This document shows positions 6,088 to 14,474 of a stretch of 40,806 nucleotides of DNA, in pieces. A program made the position numbers and the translations under genes. The stretch's first letter is position 1. Each line of letters starts with the position of its first letter. Source of the stretch: Methanobacterium sp. PtaU1.Bin097 (lineage in GTDB: Archaea; Methanobacteriota; Methanobacteria; Methanobacteriales; Methanobacteriaceae); assembly GCA_002067325.1 (NCBI GenBank), contig MVQY01000161.1, forward strand, positions 1 through 40,806, read 5' to 3'. The notes under the pieces were generated by a model. It saw only the letters and a list, made by a program, of their open reading frames with translations, was not told the origin of the DNA and ran no database searches.

Positions 6088-7560
6088 TTACATTTTAAAC
6101 GCTTCCGGTATATATTCTATCATATCAGTGGCTGTGAAGTTATATCCGAGATCTAAAGCCGCCAAATCTCCAGCTTTACCATTAAGATAAGCTCCTGAAA
6201 AGGCTGCTTCAAAGGCAAGGTAGCCTTGGGCTATTAATCCCCCAATTAATCCTGCTAAACAGTCCCCGGTTCCACCCACAGTCATCCCCGGGTTTCCCGT
6301 GGAATTGAGTTTTATTTTATCTTTATAGGCAATTATATCCACTGCACCCTTAAGCAGTACAGTTGCACCACTCATCTGGGACGCCTTCTGGACGGCGGCG
6401 GTCTTTTGTTTGAAGGATTCCGGTACTGTAACTCCAAAGAGAGATTTAAATTCTGCTTTATGGGGGGTTACCACTATTTCCTGTTCTGATTCCTTAATTA
6501 AATTTAAATCAAGTACTTTAAGCGCGTCTGCATCAATCACCAGGGGTTTTCCCACCTTCTCTATGAGCTGGTTCAATGCTTCTACCGTTCCATCTTCGGT
6601 ACCGGCACCACACCCTACTACTATAGCATCCGCATGGGTAGATAGTTCTAATATCTTATCTACATCTTTTGTATTGATGTAATCACCGGTAAGACTTTTT
6701 ACAATTAAATCCGGAGAATAAGATCTGATGGGTGTGCTTACAGATGAAGGACAGGCCACTACAGCCAGATCCGCACCTGATTTTAATGATGACATAGCGG
6801 CTATGGCCGGAGCGCCAGAGTAATCCTTACTCCCACCAACCACGAGCAATCTCCCGTTTTGGCCTTTATGGGAGGTTGCATCCCTATTTTTAAGCCTTAA
6901 AAGATCCCCTGGGCCAGTGAATACTTCCGCTTCTCGGGGGATTCCTATATCACAGATATGGATCTCACCGATATATCTTTTCTTGGCGTCTTTAAAGCCT
7001 GATTTCTCCCTATGGAAGGTGACCGTGTAATCTGCCTCTACAGCTTTATCAAAAACCTTACCTGTAAGGGGATCAAGACCCGTTGGAGTGTCTACTGCGA
7101 TTTTTATCCCTTTAGATTCGTTTATGATGTCTACTGCACTGGAGATTGGTTCCCTTAATTTTCCCTGGGTTCCAGTGCCCAGTAGTGCGTCTATTATTAT
7201 CTCCGCCCGGGAGGGCTTTAGATCTGTAGAATCCCGTACAGTTAAAATCTGCAGAAGGTCGGAGTTTCCTATTTTCTGCAGTACATCCCAGTTTATTCTG
7301 GTTTCCTCCGATCCTATCTGTGAAGGATGTCCTAAGAAAAAAACTTCCACTTCAAACCCTTTATTTACCAGATATCTTGCAGCTACAAATCCGTCACCAC
7401 CGTTTCCACCAGTACCGGAAAATATGGCTACTTTACATGGTTTTGATAGATGGATTACCTTATATGCAAGACATTTGCCCGCGCTTTCCATTAAGGACTG
7501 TTTGGGGATTCCTAATGCTTCGGCATTGGCATCCAGCACCATCATATCTTTAGGGGTCAA
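6088..7560 (-). CDS. nnr: Bifunctional NAD(P)H-hydrate epimerase / ADP-dependent dehydratase
   Basis: This is the fused Nnr enzyme that repairs damaged NAD(P)H hydrates. Residues ~1-215 are the epimerase (YjeF-N) domain with the signature SGTGGNGGDGFVAARYL at 48-64. Residues ~220-490 are the ribokinase-like dehydratase domain with GNPGMTVGGTGDCLAG; the catalytic Asp should be D433 in GTGD (430-433). The total of 490 residues is normal for the fusion. TTG 7560 is the start: GGTGAT lies just upstream with suitable spacing and no ATG is available before residue 6. The upstream region 7561-7820 is AT-rich and holds the divergent promoters of this gene and the channel at 7821. Confidence 0.93.
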   Translation of the reverse strand: MTPKDMMVLDANAEALGIPKQSLMESAGKCLAYKVIHLSKPCKVAIFSGTGGNGGDGFVAARYLVNKGFEVEVFFLGHPSQIGSEETRINWDVLQKIGNSDLLQILTVRDSTDLKPSRAEIIIDALLGTGTQGKLREPISSAVDIINESKGIKIAVDTPTGLDPLTGKVFDKAVEADYTVTFHREKSGFKDAKKRYIGEIHICDIGIPREAEVFTGPGDLLRLKNRDATSHKGQNGRLLVVGGSKDYSGAPAIAAMSSLKSGADLAVVACPSSVSTPIRSYSPDLIVKSLTGDYINTKDVDKILELSTHADAIVVGCGAGTEDGTVEALNQLIEKVGKPLVIDADALKVLDLNLIKESEQEIVVTPHKAEFKSLFGVTVPESFKQKTAAVQKASQMSGATVLLKGAVDIIAYKDKIKLNSTGNPGMTVGGTGDCLAGLIGGLIAQGYLAFEAAFSGAYLNGKAGDLAALDLGYNFTATDMIEYIPEAFKM

Positions 7561-7820
7561 GATATCACCAGTTCCAGTTAAAAATTATTAATTAATTATC
7601 TCACTGGAATATTTAAAATTTCTTTTAAATATAATTAAGTGAGTAGGGCTTTAATAGCTTTTTTATTCAATATTTTTGCAAATTTTAAAGGAAAAATTAA
7701 TTAAATAGATACATTTAAAATAATAAACAAGTTGATTAACTGTTAACAAAATTTGATTAAATAAACTGTGCTCTCGTAAATTTTTATTTTAAAATTAAAC
7801 AGATTATAAAGGTGAATTAA

Positions 7821-9761
7821 GTGGCTCAAACCCCATTTACTTTATTACCTTCACCAAAGGATATTACACCTGTTCCATTTTCTATAGTGAGATATGCTTT
7901 AATGGGTGTGGGCATACTGGTTATCTATGGTTTTATTGGTTCTTTATTAATTATGAAGCTTGATCCGGTAAATGCACTATATTTTACCATTATCACCATA
8001 GCAACTGTAGGATACGGTGATATAAGTCCTATTAACCCCGCACAAAAGCTTTTCGCTATGACACTGGTAATGGGTGGGGTGGGATTGGTGGCTTACGCTT
8101 TTACTTTAACAGTGACGGTGGTTAGTATGGCAGTTGAAGAAATAACAACAGGCGCTAAACAAAGACATAGGATATCTGACACTAAAGACCATTTTATAAT
8201 ATGTGGTTATGGAAGAGTGGGCAGCGCAGTTCATCGGGAATTATTGAGAAGAAAGCAAAGGACAATAATAATTGAAAAAGACAAAGCAGTTGTTGAAAAA
8301 GAGTTATGGGAAGAACCAGATGTATTGGCCATTCCCGGAGACGCTACAGATGAAGATATCATTAAGGATGCGGGAATAGAACGTGCTAGAGGAGTTATAA
8401 TTACCACCGGGGATGATGTGGATAACCTATTTATAACCCTTACTGCACGTGAAATACGTTCGGACATATGGATAGTCACCAGAGCCAGTAAAAAAGTGAA
8501 TATCAAGAGACTTTATCGTGCAGGTGCCGACAAGGTTATATCTCCGGAAACAAGTGGTGCTGAAGATATATTTTTTGCAGCCATCCAACCTACCATCATG
8601 AAGATCACTCTAATGCACGGAGTGGATGGCATAAGAAAGGAAGCTGAAATTATCCTAAAACACAACTGTACATTAGAAAATATAGAATATCATTTACCTG
8701 AATTTAAAGAACCACTAGCGAGAAAGATAGAAGTATCCGGTTTAGATGAGATTGATCGATTCTTAAAAAGTTTAGAAAAAGAACCATCACGAAAAAAATC
8801 TTTGGAAAGGATATATGAGTCGGTTAGTGGAATTCATTCACACTGGATATCCGGCCCTAACAAAGAAGCTCTAAATGCCGTAACAGATGAACTTAAAAAA
8901 GAAGGCATTTTATTAGGTGTGAACTTAACTGAAGATGAAATTAAGGAAGTGGCCCGTAAATACGGACGATTAGTCGAGGTAGTTATTAAACCAGAGATAA
9001 AGATCACAGAAAACCACAGTCTACCAGATATAAGGGAAGAATCAGAGATTATCTTGGAAAACAGGGGAACTCTGGAGGATATCGAATATTATTTGCCTGG
9101 ATTTAACGAACCTTTACATAGAAAAATAGAATTATCAGAACCAGAAAAGATGGAATCTTTTTTAAACCATTTGGAAGAAGATAAACAACGAATGGAATCT
9201 TTAGAAAGATTATATAATTTATCTGGTGGAGGGATTCATTCACATCGAATTTCATCCCCAGATACAGATTCTTTGGCTAAAATAGAGAAAAAATTGAAGG
9301 AAAAAGGCATTCTTTTAGGTGTAAATCTGAGCCATGCAGAAATTGAACAGAAGATCAAAGAATATGGAAGGGTCAGTGAAATGATTTTAAAACACAAGCC
9401 TGGACAGATAGACGATAAAAAAGTAGTGATAAGTAATCATGGGCGTATATTAGATTCTAAACATTATCTTCCTGGGGTAAGGCAAGTAGTAACCAGACGG
9501 CTTTACCTAAAGGATGAAGAAGATCTTAAAAACTGCGAAGAGGAATATAAAAAACCAGAAGCCCAGAGATCTCTTAGAGCTCTTTCAGCCATATCCCGGA
9601 ATGTACATTCCCACATCATATCTGCAGGGGATATTGAAACTGTTAAAAAGATAGAAAAAGAATTAGATAGATTAGGAATATTGATCGGTGTGAATTTACC
9701 TGAAAAAGAAATTTGGACTCTTGTTGAAAGTGAAGAGCCTGTAAAATTCTGTATCGAATAG
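7821..9761 (+). CDS. Potassium channel with TrkA-N domain and three copies of an unnamed C-terminal domain
   Basis: Residues ~22-46 and ~76-104 are membrane helices around a pore loop with the K+ filter TVGYGD (62-67). A TrkA-N/RCK domain follows with the nucleotide motif GYGRVG (129-134) and continues to ~260. The usual RCK-C domain is absent. In its place are three tandem copies of a ~110-residue unit at about 275-385, 408-518 and 533-635. Each unit has a start like EIIL-N-T-L-DIEYYLPGF, then a helical stretch, then I/V-HSH-IS (338, 472, 595) and ends with G-I-L-GVNL (366, 500, 623). The His pairs hint at a metal or ligand site. Start is GTG 7821, behind GGTGA. Channel function is well supported; the role of the repeats is unknown. 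Confidence 0.88.
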   Translation: MAQTPFTLLPSPKDITPVPFSIVRYALMGVGILVIYGFIGSLLIMKLDPVNALYFTIITIATVGYGDISPINPAQKLFAMTLVMGGVGLVAYAFTLTVTVVSMAVEEITTGAKQRHRISDTKDHFIICGYGRVGSAVHRELLRRKQRTIIIEKDKAVVEKELWEEPDVLAIPGDATDEDIIKDAGIERARGVIITTGDDVDNLFITLTAREIRSDIWIVTRASKKVNIKRLYRAGADKVISPETSGAEDIFFAAIQPTIMKITLMHGVDGIRKEAEIILKHNCTLENIEYHLPEFKEPLARKIEVSGLDEIDRFLKSLEKEPSRKKSLERIYESVSGIHSHWISGPNKEALNAVTDELKKEGILLGVNLTEDEIKEVARKYGRLVEVVIKPEIKITENHSLPDIREESEIILENRGTLEDIEYYLPGFNEPLHRKIELSEPEKMESFLNHLEEDKQRMESLERLYNLSGGGIHSHRISSPDTDSLAKIEKKLKEKGILLGVNLSHAEIEQKIKEYGRVSEMILKHKPGQIDDKKVVISNHGRILDSKHYLPGVRQVVTRRLYLKDEEDLKNCEEEYKKPEAQRSLRALSAISRNVHSHIISAGDIETVKKIEKELDRLGILIGVNLPEKEIWTLVESEEPVKFCIE

Positions 9762-9762
9762 T

Positions 9763-9809
9763 ATTATTCTTAAAAAATTAGTTTATGGTTAAAAAAATTT
9801 TAGAATAAT
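9763..9809. terminator. Two-way terminator hairpin between the channel gene and ftr
   Basis: ATTATTCTTAAAA (from 9763) and TTTTAGAATAAT (9798-9809) form an inverted repeat with one bulge, with A/T runs on both sides. It sits between converging genes and overlaps the last codons of ftr, so it can serve both strands. Confidence 0.5.
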
Positions 9810-10696
9810 TTTTCTAACCATATCTGGTAGGCACCCAGGGTACCATCGTAGTTACCAGCGTATATCCTTTTTACCCCTGGAACTTTTACTGCGGCTGATA
9901 TTCCGGCTTTCATAGCGTTTTTAATAGCTCCTTCATCTGTTCCATCGATGACTATCTCGTAGATACCGTTTATTTCCTGTGGAACCTCACAAACCACTCC
10001 TTCCACACCTCTCAGGGTGGGGCAGAATTTTTCGTTGGTTGAGGCGGCCATGAATTTATATTTAGAACCTATCTTGGATCCAGAAGCCACGATACCACCA
10101 GGGAAAGGTGTTATCGTACCAACGACATTTTCAATAGCATCTACTGCAACTTCAGCAGCTACCAGTGCTGACGCCTGGTTTTCAGCCATTATGAAGAAGT
10201 TTCCACCGGCTACTCCCCTTTTGATTCCTAATTCTCCTTCGATTATGAAATCTCCGGACATGATGGGGACTTTGTAGACGGTTCTTCCTGCTATTTCGTC
10301 TTTACTTTCAAACCCGTCTCCGAAGAATTTCAGTTTAAATCCTACCTTCAGTTTTTCCTCTGCGTCATCTCCCATGGCATCGAATACCGCGGTGGTGGCG
10401 GAGGTAAGTACACATTGTCCTATCCTTTCCAGGAGCTGGTGTTCCAGTTCATCCTTTTTGGGGTGGCAGATCATAACTATGTAGCCTGGTCTTCCGTCTG
10501 GTGTTTCACTGGGTGGCACGTAACGGTCGATCCCTGCCTCTGCAGGACACATGATAACTGATGAACCGAATCCTACAGTTTCGTCTGCAGCTATTTTGGC
10601 GAATTTTTCGGTAGCTGCGGTGATTAAAAATCTGGACACGAAAATGTCAAATGCTTCTGCGAAGGTATCCTCTATTTCAACGTTGTTTAACTGCAT
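9800..10696 (-). CDS. ftr: Formylmethanofuran:tetrahydromethanopterin formyltransferase
   Basis: The 298-residue protein reads throughout as Ftr, the cytoplasmic enzyme that moves the formyl group from formylmethanofuran to tetrahydromethanopterin in the second step of methanogenesis from CO2. Recognisable parts are the N-terminal EIEDTFAEAFDIFVSRFLITA, the segment GFGSSVIMCPAEAGIDRYVP, and the Gly-rich GVAGGNFFIMAENQASALVAAE. Length equals that of known Methanobacteria Ftr (about 297). ATG 10696 follows AAGGTGAT. The split-barrel flavoprotein gene upstream (10714-11109) is 17 bases away in the same direction and is likely cotranscribed. Confidence 0.97.
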   Translation of the reverse strand: MQLNNVEIEDTFAEAFDIFVSRFLITAATEKFAKIAADETVGFGSSVIMCPAEAGIDRYVPPSETPDGRPGYIVMICHPKKDELEHQLLERIGQCVLTSATTAVFDAMGDDAEEKLKVGFKLKFFGDGFESKDEIAGRTVYKVPIMSGDFIIEGELGIKRGVAGGNFFIMAENQASALVAAEVAVDAIENVVGTITPFPGGIVASGSKIGSKYKFMAASTNEKFCPTLRGVEGVVCEVPQEINGIYEIVIDGTDEGAIKNAMKAGISAAVKVPGVKRIYAGNYDGTLGAYQIWLEKLF

Positions 10697-10713
10697 TCTA
10701 TCACCTTAAAAAA

Positions 10714-11109
10714 TTAATCCAATTTTTTGCCTGCATCCCCTACTTTAACAGAGTAAATTTCTTCAATATCTATAACTACGGCTGCTTTTGGTGCGGGTGC
10801 CAGTGGTGATGCCTCTTTAACCCAATTAACAACCTCATCATAATATTCTCCGCTGGTGTAGATCTTAACTGTCCCTTTAAATTGGAAGGGATATTTTGCA
10901 GCGTCTTCTACTACAAAGGCCACTTTAGGATTGGCTTCAAGATTTTTCCTGGTTTTAATCATATAACTGTCTGCTATAATCACTGTTTTATTATCGAGTG
11001 GTTTGATATTTCCGATGGGAACTACGTTTGGCACGCCGTCAGTAGTGGCAGTAGCAACATATGCTCTGCTTCCTGCTATAACGTCCATCATCTCCTGTGT
11101 CATTACCAT
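10714..11109 (-). CDS. FMN/F420-binding split-barrel protein upstream of ftr
   Basis: This 131-residue protein belongs to the pyridoxamine phosphate oxidase-like split-barrel group: SRAYVATATTDGVPNVVPIG near the start, then MIKTRKNLEANPKVAFVV and FKGTVKIYTSGEYYDEV. These are the strands and the cofactor-contact loop expected of small archaeal flavin-binding members. ATG 11109 follows GAGGTGT; the in-frame ATG 11103 is too close to matter. The 17-base gap to ftr points to one operon, so a link to C1 or F420 redox chemistry is possible, but no substrate can be read from the sequence. Confidence 0.75.
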   Translation of the reverse strand: MVMTQEMMDVIAGSRAYVATATTDGVPNVVPIGNIKPLDNKTVIIADSYMIKTRKNLEANPKVAFVVEDAAKYPFQFKGTVKIYTSGEYYDEVVNWVKEASPLAPAPKAAVVIDIEEIYSVKVGDAGKKLD

Positions 11110-11185
11110 ATTAATACACCTCTATCTATTTCTAAATGAAAATTATGTGATAATATTTTGGCAATCCTTTTTATATTTTTATAAA

Positions 11186-12211
11186 TTAATCCCGGCCTAA
11201 ATTTTTTGATATCTGATCCATCACCCCTGATCCAAAGTAGGGCAGCATTAAAATACCCATAAATGAAGGCATCCAGAAGGATATCAGCCTCTCTATTATT
11301 GTGGCAGCTGCGCTTACAGATGGTGGAACTCCGGCTATTGAAAAGAGTAGTATCATCATCCCATCTACAGCACCCAACCCACCAGGGAGAAGGGGTACTA
11401 TGCCGATTAGGGTGCTTATTAAAAATACTACGGCTATGGCTTCCAGGGAGATGGGGGTGTTGAATGCCATGAAGATTATGTAGACCCTGATTATCTCCAC
11501 AAACCAGATTAAAAAGGATAATGGAAGGGCGTAGAGGAGTATCTTCCTGTTCCTTATCAGAGTTCTGATGCTGTTTTGAAACCCGTTAAGTGCGTTTAAA
11601 GCTCTTTTTTCCAGTTTACTATGGTCTTTTTTGGAAAATCTTTTTATAACATTCACCACCCATCTGGTGACCTTTTCGCCCATTTTTTGATCAATGGACA
11701 TGTAAAACCCGATTATAAACAGTACCAGCAACACTGCCACTGATAAGATCAGGGCATAAATTGTTAAGGTAGATAGTTGAAGATAAAGAACTGCATATAT
11801 TATTGTAATTACAGCCAGTAAAAACAGTGGAAAAGTATCCAAACCCTTATCAGCTATCACCGTGGCAAAAGAATTTTCCATGGGGCATTTAGTATATTTG
11901 CCCAGAATATAGGCCCGTACCGGTTCTCCCCCTCCTCTGCCGCTGGGGGTGATGTTGTTTACCGCCATACCCACCAGTAGCATGGGTAACAGGGCTAATT
12001 TCTTGATTTTTATGTCCACCACCTGGATGTTGATGGACCATCTTTCTGTCCAGAGACCGAAGAGCAGGAACTGGATTAAAAATGCCAGAACCACATACCA
12101 GGGATTGGCCATCCCCAGGGCATTCAAAATCTCTTCCGGCCCGATTAACAGCACCAGCACTGCCAAAACACCAATTCCCAGGGCTAAAAGCATCAAAGCT
12201 TGATATTTCAT
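11186..12211 (-). CDS. Flippase-like integral membrane protein (UPF0104 / LPG synthase TM family)
   Basis: About eight membrane segments, the motif VNNITPSGRGGGEPVRAYIL (~86-105) and the C-terminal IGIVPLLPGGLGAVDG are typical of the lysylphosphatidylglycerol-synthase transmembrane (AglD C-terminal/UPF0104) family, whose members are thought to move lipids or lipid-linked sugars across the membrane. I choose ATG 12211 (MKYQALMLL), because GAGGT lies six bases before it, while ATG 12223 overlaps that site and has none of its own. Length 341 residues is usual. In Methanobacteria these proteins may serve surface glycan assembly; that is inference. Confidence 0.8.
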   Translation of the reverse strand: MKYQALMLLALGIGVLAVLVLLIGPEEILNALGMANPWYVVLAFLIQFLLFGLWTERWSINIQVVDIKIKKLALLPMLLVGMAVNNITPSGRGGGEPVRAYILGKYTKCPMENSFATVIADKGLDTFPLFLLAVITIIYAVLYLQLSTLTIYALILSVAVLLVLFIIGFYMSIDQKMGEKVTRWVVNVIKRFSKKDHSKLEKRALNALNGFQNSIRTLIRNRKILLYALPLSFLIWFVEIIRVYIIFMAFNTPISLEAIAVVFLISTLIGIVPLLPGGLGAVDGMMILLFSIAGVPPSVSAAATIIERLISFWMPSFMGILMLPYFGSGVMDQISKNLGRD

Positions 12212-12398
12212 GTAATACCTCATATTTCGAAATGTTTCAAAAAAAAGGTTACTATCCTATTATCTTTGGAAGAAATAAAACTTAAGTTTATTCATAAGGA
12301 ATTCATAGATTGAAAGAAAATTTAAAAATCAAAAGTGAAATTTTAAACTAGTAAAAATAAAATTAAAAAAAATGGAACGGTGTTTTAGTATTGGAAGA

Positions 12399-12782
12399 TT
12401 AAGTAACTCCTCCAGCACCACCTACATTCTTTCCAGTGTAGGCATCTATTTCTATTTGCCCTACAGTGCTACCGTTCATTAGTACCGGTACGACATAAAT
12501 TTTCTTCCCATCTTCATCAACTAATCTTGGAGTTCCTGCCGTTGCATTTGGTTCTTCTATATATTGTAGAGCAATATTTTGAGCTTCTTGAGCAGATATC
12601 ATATTTTGTCCTGAACTATTTTGTGATGCATTTGACTGTGAAGCTTCATTATTGGTGGTGGTAGTTCCATTGTCACTGGTTTGGGTGTCGGTTTTTGGCG
12701 GGTTAGAACCAGCGTATATACCAGCACCTATAACTACCACTATTACTATTGCCAGTATAGCTATTGTTGGTTTGTTGACCAT
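12399..12782 (-). CDS. Membrane-anchored PepSY-like protein
   Basis: The 127-residue product has an N-terminal membrane helix (residues ~6-26, GIYAG at its end), a Thr/Asn/Ser-rich linker and a C-terminal ~65-residue domain beginning MISAQEAQNIALQYI and ending VGQIEIDAYTGKNVGG. The helix with Ala plus the closing DAYTGKNV strand is characteristic of PepSY domains, here even clearer than in the gene at 4935. ATG 12782 follows GGAGGAG. It stands alone between the flippase gene and a phosphoesterase. A role at the cell surface, perhaps in controlling proteases, is inferred. Confidence 0.65.
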   Translation of the reverse strand: MVNKPTIAILAIVIVVVIGAGIYAGSNPPKTDTQTSDNGTTTTNNEASQSNASQNSSGQNMISAQEAQNIALQYIEEPNATAGTPRLVDEDGKKIYVVPVLMNGSTVGQIEIDAYTGKNVGGAGGVT

Positions 12783-12985
12783 ATTTCTCCTCCTTTATAT
12801 TAGATTGGATGGTATCATACATAAATCTTAGTGTACGTATGATTTTCTATGTTTTTTTCAAGCAAAAATGTAATTAGGTAAACCCATCTATTTAAACTTA
12901 TGGGTAAAAAAGGGAAGCAGACAAGCTCTATAATCGATTTGAACCCTTTGTTTCACTTTAAAAACAAATCTTAGCTGGAATAGAA

Positions 12986-13471
12986 TCAGAGGTAGTTTAC
13001 TTGGTAGCTTAAATCTTCTTCGTCCAGTAAAACTACGGTTTTATCACCGGTCAGGTATCCGCATGTCTCACCAGGGTTGATTATAAGGGTTTCACCTTCT
13101 TTAATTTCCAGTTGATGGGTGTGACCGGTTACAAGGACGTCGTATTTACCGCATCCCGCAAGGGATTCCACCAGGGCGGGATTTGTTCCGTGTATCACTG
13201 CAATTTGAAGGTTGTCAATTGATATTTCCTGAAAATCCTCCAGGTAACACATGTTCCCGAATGCCTTCCTTAAACCATCTCTTTCACCATCGTTGTTGCC
13301 GAATATTGCTAAAAGGGGAGATTTGAGTTTCAGAAATTCCCGGGCAGTAAATGGTGATATCAAATCCCCAGCGTGGATAACTAATCCCACATGTTCACTG
13401 TTGAAGTACTCAACCGCCTTTTCAATGGCTTTTAAATTATCATGGCTGTCCGACATTATACCAATAATAAT
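12986..13471 (-). CDS. Metallophosphoesterase, YfcE/MJ0936-like
   Basis: The motifs of the calcineurin-like fold are present in order: SDSHDN, HAGDLI, GNNDGE, VIHGTN and GHTHQ, so all metal ligands are in place. Archaeal relatives are small Mn/Ni-dependent phosphodiesterases. The first in-frame ATG (13456) would start directly at MSDSHDN and cut off the first beta strand, which in the family reads like MKIGIISDTH. Upstream, GGGGGA (13475-13480) is followed after three bases by ATT at 13469-13471, giving M-I-I-G-I-MSDSHDN. I therefore mark an AUU start; 13456 is the conventional choice. Length would be 161 residues. Confidence 0.85.
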   Translation of the reverse strand: MIIGIMSDSHDNLKAIEKAVEYFNSEHVGLVIHAGDLISPFTAREFLKLKSPLLAIFGNNDGERDGLRKAFGNMCYLEDFQEISIDNLQIAVIHGTNPALVESLAGCGKYDVLVTGHTHQLEIKEGETLIINPGETCGYLTGDKTVVLLDEEDLSYQVNYL

Positions 13472-13474
13472 TAA

Positions 13475-13480
13475 TCCCCC
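13475..13480 (-). promoter_or_regulatory. Ribosome binding site that points to an AUU start
   Basis: GGGGGA on the minus strand ends three bases before ATT 13471 and 18 bases before the first ATG (13456). The distance fits only the near-cognate start. Confidence 0.5.
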
Positions 13481-13587
13481 GTTTGAGTTTTTATATGGAC
13501 TTTTAATTGAGATTTTTAATAAATTTTATTTTTTTTATAACTAAATAATTTAGGGGATAAATCAGGTGCTAGAATAAAAATTGATGA

Positions 13588-14190
13588 TTAATTTTTCATT
13601 ATGGGAACGACTGTACCGGCTACGTTGTAGTTGTCCATTACCCACTGCATCCTATTTTCCAGATCAGATAATGGGACGTTTTTAACACCGCCGGATGGGT
13701 CTGCAATACTTGCGTAACCATTTTTCTCATCGACTCCGGTTAGAACCACGTAATGGCCCCCGTCTGGATTGTACCATGACTGTACGTAGAGTATCACCGG
13801 GATTTTTTTCGATACATATGAGTTTAATCTTCCCCAATCAGTGAATTTTTCACTGTGAGCAGTTAAATTGGTACCGTAAACCGAGTTAACAGTTTCCGTT
13901 GCTTTTATTAAATTTTCCTCGTTAGTACCTTGATATGTGGTTTGAGCAGCGCTGGCCAGCCATTTCTCATCCAGATCCAGTCCATAAACTGAAAATGCCA
14001 TCTTCAACGATGAAGGGCCGCAAGTATAACTGGTATCCTGGCTGTCATAGGTGACATCCAGGTGATTGACTTCAGGGCTTTCATTATCTGTTGAATTTAA
14101 CTTTCCAGTTTCATTCAGGGATACAGAATATATGCCATTTGCAAATACCAGCATTAATAGCACTGCCGTTACTAGGTATATTCGCTTAAT
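13588..14190 (-). CDS. Secreted C39-like cysteine peptidase
   Basis: The protein resembles the C39/papain-like fold: DTSYTCGPSSLKMAF with the catalytic Cys, GGHYVVLTGV with the His and SIADPSGG with the Asp (C57, H146, D164 in the numbering used here). Such domains cleave peptides outside the cell or during export; this one has no transporter domain. The first standard start is GTG 14163, but it cuts the signal peptide in half and has no binding site. GGAGG at 14199-14203 lies eight bases before ATT 14188-14190, which gives MKRIYLVTAVLLMLVFANG, a proper signal peptide. I use that start (200 residues). Pseudomurein or surface protein processing is possible but unproven. Confidence 0.75.
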   Translation of the reverse strand: MKRIYLVTAVLLMLVFANGIYSVSLNETGKLNSTDNESPEVNHLDVTYDSQDTSYTCGPSSLKMAFSVYGLDLDEKWLASAAQTTYQGTNEENLIKATETVNSVYGTNLTAHSEKFTDWGRLNSYVSKKIPVILYVQSWYNPDGGHYVVLTGVDEKNGYASIADPSGGVKNVPLSDLENRMQWVMDNYNVAGTVVPIMKN

Positions 14191-14198
14191 TTCTTCCG

Positions 14199-14203
14199 CC
14201 TCC
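14199..14203 (-). promoter_or_regulatory. Ribosome binding site that points to a second AUU start
   Basis: GGAGG on the minus strand, eight bases before ATT 14190. No ATG, GTG or TTG lies in frame between it and GTG 14163, which is 35 bases away and too far to be served. Confidence 0.55.
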
Positions 14204-14474
14204 TTAGTTGGGAATGTAAAGTCCTTATTGGGAATATAAAAATATAGAAAAACTAAACCTGTTCATTTGCAAAATAATGAATCAAAAAATTTAGTAAAAA
14301 TTTAGTAGAATAAATTTTTTAAAATTTAACTGAACTTCTCTTATATAAATATTTCGTAACAGAAGAGTTATTAAAATTAATTCGTCTTCCTAATCTAGTC
14401 TCGAAAATCCTCCATTTTTAATATTAGTTTTTACATATATCCCCATAGAATCTAATTTATGGAGGGTTAAAAAA

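Noticed and set aside
6410..6682. Plus-strand gene inside nnr
   Set aside because: It is the antisense of a well-supported enzyme and has no family features.
13588..14190. Pseudomurein endoisopeptidase of the C71 family
   Set aside because: The motif order and small size fit the C39-like fold better, and no pseudomurein-binding repeats are present.
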